Positions 56,408-64,000 of a stretch of 64,000 nucleotides of DNA are shown here, in pieces. Below the pieces are notes generated by a model. That model was not told where the DNA came from. It ran no database searches and was given only the letters and a program-made list of their open reading frames with translations. Origin of the DNA: Perognathus longimembris pacificus (lineage: Eukaryota > Chordata > Mammalia > Rodentia > Heteromyidae); NCBI RefSeq assembly GCF_023159225.1, contig NC_063161.1, forward strand, positions 2,344,959 through 2,408,958. Reading direction: 5' to 3'. How positions within the stretch are numbered: position 1 is the stretch's first letter; each line of letters begins with the position of its first letter. Both the position numbers and the translations under genes were made by a program.

Positions 56408-57310
56408 CAGATGGAATGAGCAGATGCGGTCCTCTGGAGTGGGGTGCATCCTCCGTCCACTCGGGCTGGCTTGCCCGGCCACGGGAGAGGCACCAGGGAG
56501 ACGAGGGCCATTTAATGACCGCGGAGATGGGAATAACGTGTCTGCAGAACAAAGAGCCTCAGAGAGTGTAGGGGACACTGGGAGGGAGCAAAGGCAAGGA
56601 AGAGTCACCCCCCAAAACTACACGAGAGAAAAGGGGGTGGGGCTGACAGCACTCTGAGTGTGCTCTCGTCTCCAGAACCACACGTCAATAGACCTCTGCA
56701 GTGCGTGCGTCTTCGTGACAGCAGCCATCGGCCTAGCCCAGCCGCAGGCCGCAGCGAGGAGACCTCCTCCAGGAAGGGCCTCGCACGATGTCCCCACAGG
56801 AACGGCTTTGGTATGGTTTTCAGTAAGTGAGATACAATGTTCAGCGCTTGACTTTAACCCAGGCCTTCTGGGTGATGGTTTTCCCCAGCTCTCATGTCCT
56901 GGTCGTGTTGAGGGTGTGCTAGCTAAGCTCGGACATCTAGTAGGTTAGGGGTACTGAATCCATCTTTAACTTACAATGTTTTCAACTTACAAAGGGCAGT
57001 TTGGAAATTGGTATCTTCACCGAGTTCAGGTCCTACCACTCGTGTAGCCTCTCCCCAAATGGACCGAACCCTGTTGCTGTTTCCCCCAATCCATCCTAGT
57101 AGACAGGGAAGACAGACACGTACTCCCAACTATCTCAGAGACCCCAAATCTCAGCACTGGGGATGAGTGAGAACAAAGGCATCCGTCAAGCCGGCTGGGC
57201 CAGTCCCCCGAGCAGAGGCAGCCCGAGGCCCTCTGCCAGCGCCTCCCCCGGGCTCAGCCTCCACCCCTCCTCAGTGGGCACTCCGTGCCTCTGCCCCCCA
57301 CCCCACGTGA
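56408..57310. other. Unique sequence between minisatellites
   Basis: Moderate GC; 56940-57010 is AT-rich ('aacttacaatgttttcaact'). No gene is supported. Confidence 0.35.
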
Positions 57311-58082
57311 GCATGGGGATGATGGAGCTGAGCAAGTGTGGGGTGATGGAGCTGAGCCAGCATGGGGATGCTGGAGCTGAACGAGCGTGGGGTGATGGAG
57401 CTGAGCGAGCATGGGGGTGCTGGAGCTGAACGAGCGTGGGGTGATGGAGCTGAGCGAGGGTGGGATGCTGGAGCTGAGCGAGCGTGGGATGGTGGAGCTG
57501 ACCCAGCATGGGGATGATGGAGCTGAGCGAGCATGGGGTGATGGAGCTGAGCGAGTGTGGGGCTGTTAGAGCTGAGCTAGCATGGGGGTGATGGAGCTGA
57601 GTGAGCGTGGGGTGATGGAGCTGACCCAGCATGGGGATGGTGGAGCTGGGCGAGCGTGGGGATGGTGGAGCTGAGCAAGCGTGGGGATGGTGGAGCTGGG
57701 CGAGCGTGGGGATGGTGGAGCTGGGCGAGCGTGGGGATGGTGGAGCTGGGCGAGCGTCGGGATGGTGGAGCTGAGCGAGCGTGGGGATGGTGGAGCTGAG
57801 CGAGCGTGGGGATGGTGGAGCTGACCCAGCATGGGGATGGTGGAGCTGAGCGAGCGTGGGGATGGTGGAGCTGAGCGAGCGTGGGGATGGTGGAGCTGAC
57901 CCAGCATGGGGATGGTGGAGCTGAGCGAGCGTGGGGATGGTGGAGCTGAGCGAGCGTGGGGATGGTGGAGCTGACCCAGCATGGGGATGGTGGAGCTGAG
58001 CGAGCGTGGGGATGGTGGAGCTGAGCGAGCGTGGGGATGGTGGAGCTGAGCGAGCGTGGGGATGGTGGAGCTGAGCGAGCAT
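57311..58082. repeat. Minisatellite, 25-bp unit, about 31 copies
   Basis: Unit 'gtggggatggtggagctgag' plus 'cgagc'. The first third is more diverged. The variant 'ctgacccagc' recurs at 57821, 57896 and 57971, a 75-bp (3-unit) period. The minus strand stays open through the array (AQLHHPHARSAPPSPRSLSS-like), an artefact. Confidence 0.96.
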
Positions 58083-59011
58083 TCCCGTCATGCCCATGGA
58101 GCTGAGCGACAAGCTCGCTCGTTCACCTCCCGCCGCCCCTCTTGCCACACGGGCAGGTTTTTCTAACGCCCTTTCCGGCAGCCGGGCCGAGGAGACGGCG
58201 TGCCCTGCTCTGCTCCCTGCTCCTCCCGGCCGCGGGCTGGCTTCACAGGACGCTCTGTGTCCGCCGTTGGGTAAACCCCTCCCGTCGGCCGCCCCAGCTC
58301 CTCTTCCGCAGTTTACTTCTCTCCTGGGTTCTCATCCCGGCAGCCGGGAAGTGCCGGCTGCTCCCTGCTTCTGCTCCATGTTCAAACGGGCTGGCGTCGA
58401 CATCGGTGTGCGTGGAAACGAAGCCGTGCTGTTGCGGTGCGGTGCTGCGGGTGACGGTGGCCGGGGGTGGAGGGGTAGAAACATCTGGAAACAGCTCCCG
58501 GAGCCTCCCAGGCTTGACAGGTGCGGGTGCTGTCCGTCACCAGGGGGACGGAGCTGGGTGGCAGCGCGTGCTCCTCCCTCTCCCTCCCTCCCGCCCAGGG
58601 TCACGGTGCGGACGGCGCACGGCCCGGAGGGCGGGAAGAGCCTTTCCTGCTCCTCGCGTGGCTCCAGGAGCCCGCATCCCGCTCCCTCCGCCCTCCGGTC
58701 CCCGGCTCTCACTGGAGACACAAAGCAGCCGCTGAAAGCCCAGCTCCCAGCAAGCGCTGGCTCCCACAGCCCCGAGACAAACGTGGCGTGGCTTCTCCTT
58801 GCTCCCCTGAGCTCTCTCCAGTCGTGGAGCCCCTGGGGGGCCCCCAGCATTGCTTCTTACGTCTGTGTGCTTGATTGGAGGAGCAAATGCTTGGTTCAAT
58901 AAAGTATTTATTTTTGTCACATTCTTAGGCATATAGAACAGGAAAAAGGGTTTTCCATACAGGTCGCGTCCCTGTTTCTCTGATAATCCGTTGTTCTATT
59001 GGAAGCCACCA
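58083..59011. other. CpG-rich then unique sequence; lone AATAAA
   Basis: 58100-58850 is CpG-rich with open frames in several phases and no domain. 'ttcaataaagtatttatttt' at 58895-58914 contains AATAAA and could end a transcript, but no upstream exon is supported. Confidence 0.35.
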
Positions 59012-59075
59012 AGCGCCAGGCACGGCAGAGGTGTGCGCCTGCAATCCTAGCTACGTCAGAGGATCACAGTTCCCC
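59012..59075 (+). mobile_element. B1-like SINE head fragment
   Basis: 'ccaggcacggcagaggtgtg' then 'cgcctgcaatcctagctacg' matches a 7SL-type SINE head. Truncated by a C-run. Confidence 0.5.
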
Positions 59076-59525
59076 GTCCCCCCCCCCCCAACACCCAGGG
59101 AATGCCGTCTCCACAGAAGAAGCTGCGTACAGTAGCACACACGTGGAGGACCAGAGTATAGGGATGGTGGCCACAGGCCGGCCCCAGGCAGAACAGCCCC
59201 AGGATTTGACCTCACGGGGCAGGCCTCTCAGGGGCTGCCCAGTTCACAAGCATGGCCGTGCCGCAGCCTGGGGCAGCTGTGGCGAGATTGGCAGCCAGAG
59301 GAAGCCACCAAGGGAGATCCCTCCACCTTCTCCTCCTCCACGGTCCTCGCTTGCGAAACCTGCTGGGGGGGGGGCGGGGGGCGGGGGGAGGAGGCTGAGT
59401 GGGGTACCAACCCACCACTTCCCCCCCCCCCCCCAGTCACTAAGCCTGGAGCCATTTCTCCAAGGATCAATCGGTTCCTTCCCTGGACTATTTGCAGCCT
59501 GTTTATGTGCCCCACAAATCCCGTC
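59076..59525. other. Unique sequence with G- and C-runs
   Basis: G-rich at 59365-59392 and C-rich at 59420-59434. Nothing else is recognisable. Confidence 0.35.
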
Positions 59526-59810
59526 TTTGTCCTCCTTTTGGTTTAAAGAAGGACAGACTTGGAGTTATTTTAAGAACCAGTCTTCCAAAAGCACGTCTGA
59601 GGAAACGCACCTCGGCTGCACATTAAGCTGTGAAGTCTTTCAAGGTTGCTGGACCTGCTCTGCAGCTTTACGCGTGTCTTTTTAAATTAATCTTGAATCC
59701 TTAAAGAGCTCCTCGGTCATTAATTACAATTAACTCCCCCATTGTCATGCCCTGTGCATTCCTGATCCACTCCCCGAAACCCGATCAATCTGCATAATGG
59801 ATGCCGTCCG
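59526..59810. other. AT-rich island, candidate conserved non-coding element
   Basis: Contains 'cttggagttattttaagaac', 'gtctttttaaattaatcttg', 'ggtcattaattacaattaac' and 'ccgatcaatctgcataatgg'. Several TAAT cores in non-repetitive sequence, bounded on the right by very GC-rich DNA. Confidence 0.45.
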
Positions 59811-61356
59811 GCCGTCCTGAGGGGCAGGGGCGACGGGCAGCGCCCAGCCCGGGGTGGACGGCCCGGCCTTGGCACCCCAGCCCCGCCGCTGCCTGCGCCC
59901 CCCGCCCGCCCCCCCCCCTGTGTGGAGTCTCGGGGTCTGATGGCTCCCACGCGTGGGCCCTGCGGCGTGAGGAGGCGGGGAACTTGCTCCTGTGGCGTGC
60001 AGAGTGCACTCCGCCCCCCCCCCGCCCGCCCTCCCTCCGCTGGACCCCCCAGGGCCTGAGCAGTGCGGCCGGCAGCCCTGTCACTCAGGTCTTCCTCCAC
60101 CCGCAGGGGTCCTCGCCCGGGAGGGCGTGGGGTCGGCTTGGAGCCTCTCAGGCTGAAATCCAGAGATCAGGACTGAGGCCAGGGCTCAGCTGCCAGGGAG
60201 ACGTTCTGAACTCTTAAATCCCAGCTACATCCCCACGTCTCCCAAATAACCCCACGGGCGCTGTGAACAAGCCGGGGCAGGGGCGGCGGGACGTGGGCTC
60301 GGGGGCGCGGAGACCAGGCCTCCCCGACCTGAAAGTTGCTCACCCGCCGCCGTCCGCACCACCGCCCCCCGCCCCCGCCGGTGACTCCACGCTGCGGCTT
60401 GGGTGCATGCGCACAGCTGCTCTCTGCTCCCGTCTGATATGGGAGCCCGGTGAGCAGGGCAGGGGCAAAGGGCAGCGCCGAGCTGGGGTGGAGGGCCTCG
60501 CCACGGAGCCCAGGTCACTCCGCGGTCGCCTCCCGGCCCTCCAACCCGGCTCAGGGACAGCTGAGCGCGGGGACCCCAGCAGCCGTGAAGGGTGTCGACC
60601 GTCTGTGCTGCTCCCTCCCTCCTTACGGACCCCCACGCTGGAGGAGGCCGACGCAGGGAGGTCTGACCAGCTCAGGGGCTCGAGCCCCACGCATAAGGGG
60701 CAGGAAGCGGATACCGCCATTCCAATGTAATATTTAAAATAGGAGATGCAGGTTGTGCCTCCGTTTCCTCTTTTGGTAGGGACAGATCGGGCTCTTGTGA
60801 TCAACCCTCCCACTGAACACACCTCAAGTACCTTCTTTCAAGATAGTAGGAATGTATGACCTGCAGGAAAACAGAGGCCAGGCCTTAAGTGTGAGCCTCC
60901 TTTTCTCCTGGACACTTTGCTAGTGCAAGTGTCAGAGTCCCGCTGTCACAGCCATGGGGACCCCCCCTAGCTTGGGCTGAGACAGAGGAGGTTGAGTGTC
61001 AGGAGCCAGGGCGCACCAAGCAAGGCCACCTTCTCAGAGGGAGAGGGCTGTGCTCCGTCATCCACACCTGGAACGGAACCATGGTAAACCTGGGGCCGGC
61101 CCCGTACTCCAAGCAACCACAGAGACCCAGTCCCTGCTAGAGGCAGAGGATCCATCCTAGGCCCCCATCTTCCTGACATCCCCGGGCGGGGCAACTCCAG
61201 CAAAGCTGGCGGAAGAAGCGGACAATGCAAAGGGTGGAGAGGACCCTGGGTGCTGAGGTCAGCGGTCCCTGGGCAGGGGAGGACTCCACGGGACAGGGGA
61301 CAACGTGGAAAGCCTCACTCCGGAAGTGAGAATTTCTCACTGAGAATGCAAGTTCT
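59811..61356. other. GC-rich unique sequence
   Basis: C-runs at 59910-59918 and 60015-60023. 60720-60900 is less GC-rich. No gene or repeat family is supported. Confidence 0.35.
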
Positions 61357-61370
61357 AAACTGAAATACCA

Positions 61371-61581
61371 GGCTAGGAATATGGCCTAGTGGCAAGAGAG
61401 CTTGCCTCATATACATGAAGCTCTAGGTTCGATTCCCCAGCACCACATATACACAAAATGGCCAGAAGCGGCGCTGGGGCTCAGGTGGCAGAGTGCTAGC
61501 CTTGAGCAAAGAGAAGCCAGGGACAGTGCTCAGGCCCTGAGTCCAAGCCCCAGGACTGGCCAAAAAACAACAACAACAACA
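61371..61581 (+). mobile_element. Dimeric tRNA-derived SINE, plus orientation
   Basis: Head 'atatggcctagtggcaagag' and 'ggttcgattccccagcacca', second unit 'tagccttgagcaaagagaag', tail (CAA)n. A perfect 14-bp duplication AAACTGAAATACCA lies at 61357-61370 and 61582-61595. Inserted next to LINE-1 sequence. Confidence 0.95.
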
Positions 61582-61595
61582 AAACTGAAATACCA

Positions 61596-61870
61596 AGTTG
61601 CTGACATAAGTGAAGGGAATGGATTTGGTGTAGTTGAAGAGAGAGTTTGTAAATTGGAAGACAGGTCCAAATAAATAACTGGAAGAAGGAACAGAGGTAC
61701 AACATGGTAGAAAGCAGAAGACTGGGTGAGGCTGAGACCCCTGAAACTGGAGCCCCAAAAGAAGATGGGAGAACAGACAGGTCAGAAAGAAAAAATGTGA
61801 AAAAGAAATGGCTGAGGAATTTAAGGTGATGAATGATACCGGTGCACAGAAACAATGACCTTCAAGCCCT
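61596..61870 (+). mobile_element. Old LINE-1 (L1M-type), ORF1 5' part
   Basis: 'tgtaaattggaagacaggtc', 'gaacagacaggtcagaaaga' and 'gaaatggctgaggaatttaa' follow the order in ancient L1 around the start of ORF1. Diverged. Confidence 0.6.
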
Positions 61871-61993
61871 GGTTAAATAAATAAATAAAAATCCCCATCA
61901 ACCGCAAGACTGCTGATAAGAATAGACTTTTAAAAATATTTTTATTATCTTTTAGTAGTTGTGCAAAGGAGTTGCCATTCAACGAAGCAGTTT
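61871..61993. other. AT-rich sequence, probably LINE-1 related
   Basis: An (AAAT)n stretch at 61874-61890, then AT-rich DNA of uncertain origin. Confidence 0.3.
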
Positions 61994-62005
61994 ATGACTT
62001 TTTTA

Positions 62006-62214
62006 TTTTATTTTTTTTTTTTACCAGTCCTGGGCCTTGGACTCAGGGCCTGAGCACTGTCCCTGGCTTCTTTTTGCTCAAAGCTAGCACTCTGTCACTT
62101 GAGCCACAGCGCCACTTCTGGCTTTTTCTATATATGTGGTGCTGGGGAATCGAACCCAGGGCTTTGTGTATACAAGGCGAGCTCTCTTGCCACTAGGCCA
62201 CATCCCCAGCCCCC
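62006..62214 (-). mobile_element. Dimeric tRNA-derived SINE, minus orientation
   Basis: The plus strand begins with a T-run, then 'gccttggactcagggcctga', 'gctcaaagctagcactctgt' and the head 'gaatcgaacccagggctttg'. A 12-bp duplication ATGACTTTTTTA lies at 61994-62005 and 62215-62226. Opposite in orientation to the copy at 61371. Confidence 0.95.
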
Positions 62215-62226
62215 ATGACTTTTTTA

Positions 62227-63300
62227 ATGGAAAGAAAAGTGTAAGACCTCCGAAGGGCAGCTATGAGACTGACAGCTCTGCAGACATAACAAGATGACTG
62301 TAGCCCACAGTCCCGTCAGGAGGACAGCAACGGAAATAAGTGTCCGCCGAGGTGGCAGCCTCCAGGGCACCGTCTTCAGAACTCTAAACTGGACAGACAC
62401 ATCCACACATCCACACGGAGAATCACCCCCCCTCCACAGGGAGCCCCGACATTGTCCCAGGGGCGGGAAAATCGCCTCAAAGGAAACATACAAGGTATAG
62501 AAAAAGACATACGTGTCAAAAAGTGTGTGTGAGTGTGTGTGTGTGTGAGTAATCAGAGTACCTTATGGGGCTTAAAGGACAAAGAGAATTAAAATAAGCA
62601 TCATCACTCTACAAGTCAATGAACCTAATGTGTTTTTACGCCTTTAATTGTCCAGAACCTATTACAGTAATCCCATCTGAGGATTTACTACATGAGGTTT
62701 GACCAAACACGGTCAAAAACAATTAAAAATCAAAAGAAAGGTCAAGAGCGTTTGGATTCCCGCCCGTGCACCGCCCGGTGGAGCCGGTGTCACTGAAATG
62801 ACCACGTGAAGACGTTGAGATTGTCGTAAGATGAGCTGTCCTCCGTGGACGGTGGGCGGCAGAGGGAAAGAAGAATCCAGCGCCCGCCGCCCCACCCTGA
62901 AGGCCCCTGGTCCCGATCGCGCAGGGGCTCCTCGGAGAAGGGCTTCGCCGCACCCCGGCCCCCGGCTTTCACAAGCGGGGGACGCGCGTGGCAACGCTCA
63001 GCACAACCACTAGAAAGACGACGCGACGGCCGTCGCGACGTGCCCAGTGACCGGAGGAAGAGCAAGAACAACGTCTATCACGACGGGGAAGGAGGGGGAA
63101 CGAACACATGGGCTGGGCAGGACAGGAGGCAGGACCCGGGAAGCCGAAGCCCCCTCCGCCATCATCGCATCAAAGGCCAACACACGCCACCCTCCAGCTA
63201 AAGGCAGAGCCTGACGGTCCACAAGCCCCGAGACATCTACCGAGCTAGAAGACCGTGACCAAGGGTGGGGACACCGGGGCCCATTCCTACGAACACCTGT
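62227..63300. other. Unique sequence with a short (GT)n
   Basis: (GT)n with interruptions at about 62523-62549. 62570-62750 is AT-rich, and 62840-63030 is CpG-rich. No exon is supported. Confidence 0.35.
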
Positions 63301-63359
63301 GCGTTCACCTACGTGTGTGTGCATGCATAGGAGTAGCTATGCGGGTGCATGTTTGTTAA

Positions 63360-63600
63360 TATTTCCACATACACATGGACATGCATACATACGAGTATCT
63401 ACACATGTGCACGTCCATTCACGAATACCTCTGCAGGTACATGTACCTGCATACATACGAATACACACACGTGCATTCATGAATACCTCTGCAGGCATAT
63501 GTACCTGCATACAAACTAACATCTATGCACGCACGTGTACATTCATGAATATCTGTGCAGGTACACGTATACATGATACACACATGTACTGTGCTCACTT
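63360..63600. repeat. Degenerate tandem repeat, about 58-66 bp period
   Basis: 'gaatacctctgcagg' recurs at 63423 and 63481, with 'gaatatctgtgcagg' at 63547, separated by CA/TG-rich linkers. The copies have decayed. A perfect 20-bp palindrome lies at 63432-63451. Confidence 0.75.
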
Positions 63601-63639
63601 ACGAACGTCTGTTTATCCCTCTTTTGCTTTGTTTTGTTT

Positions 63640-64000
63640 TTAAAGCCCTGCAGCAAGGTTGGGATTAGATAAAGTCGAATTTGGGAGACAAAGAGAGACA
63701 CTTTATAATAAAACTTCCAACACATAAGGAAAGCTGAAAAAAAAAAAAAACTTATGTGCACCTAATGTCAGAAACTCAAAATGTATAGGACAAAATTTGA
63801 TAGAACTACAAGAAAAAAAAATACCAGACAAACCCACAAGCAAATGGAATGTGTTAACACATGCCATCGAGCTGAGAGAAGCAGAATAAAGGTCAGTAAG
63901 GAGAGGAAGGTTGAAGAACATGAATACTGAAATTAAACTAAGGGAAACTTACAGAATAATGCACCCAGCAGATGTGGGAGAAACTCGATTTCCTGGCAGC
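63640..64000 (+). mobile_element. Old LINE-1 ORF2 5' region, running off the window
   Basis: 'gagacaaagagagacacttt', 'tatgtgcacctaatgtcaga', 'aatttgatagaactacaag' and 'gaaacttacagaataatgca' keep the order of the endonuclease part of ancient L1 ORF2. Frame-disrupted. The element continues past the right edge. Confidence 0.7.

Noticed and set aside
57186..58148. 320-codon minus-strand open frame
   Set aside because: Entirely driven by the 25-bp minisatellite.
58090..58902. 270-codon open frame ending near an AATAAA
   Set aside because: CpG-rich DNA with overlapping open frames in other phases. The start lies in the minisatellite and there are no recognisable domains; AATAAA alone is not evidence.

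Overview
The window looks like nuclear DNA from a rodent. It carries tRNA-derived and 7SL-derived SINEs, degraded LINE-1 copies, an ancient MIR, three solitary LTRs of endogenous retroviruses, and many micro- and minisatellites. The dominant SINE is two-part: a tRNA-like head with A and B boxes, joined to a second unit with a 'ggctcaagtggtagag'-type core, ending at an A-rich tail. From memory this resembles SINEs of Geomyoidea (kangaroo rats, pocket mice). That is inference and needs a repeat-library search.

I could not support any protein-coding exon, tRNA or rRNA gene. The long open frames lie in tandem repeats, in LINE-1 debris, or in GC-rich DNA where stop codons are rare.

Layout. 1-16 kb: mostly GC- and CpG-rich unique sequence, with a B1-like SINE (about 0.25 kb), two G-rich minisatellites (5.05-5.67 kb; 11.04-11.59 kb), an ERV1-like solo LTR (6.83-7.14 kb) and an AT-rich island (7.5-7.8 kb). 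16-29 kb: alternating GC-rich DNA and AT-rich homeobox-motif islands, a solo LTR (20.1-20.7 kb), two dimeric SINEs and a MIR. 30-34 kb: an old LINE-1 interrupted by a younger, 5'-truncated LINE-1 flanked by a perfect 17-bp target-site duplication. 34-42 kb: unique DNA, a strong AT-rich island (35.6-36.3 kb), a (TGGA)n array and a second solo LTR of the 20-kb family. 42.8-46.3 kb: a shredded old LINE-1. 46-53 kb: GC-rich DNA and another LINE-1 tail. 53.6-56.4 kb: a large 39-bp minisatellite with higher-order structure. 57.3-58.1 kb: a 25-bp minisatellite. 58-64 kb: GC-rich DNA, an AT-rich island, SINEs and LINE-1 pieces; one LINE-1 runs off the right edge.

The likeliest functional content is the set of AT-rich islands in otherwise GC-rich DNA. 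They have the composition of conserved non-coding enhancers around a developmental gene, but conservation cannot be tested from one sequence. Dense G-rich minisatellites and high GC suggest a recombination-rich, perhaps subtelomeric, position. I found no evidence for a novel gene system. The most distinctive features are the 39-bp array with 117-bp and 468-bp higher-order periods, and the retroelement insertions dated by their target-site duplications.
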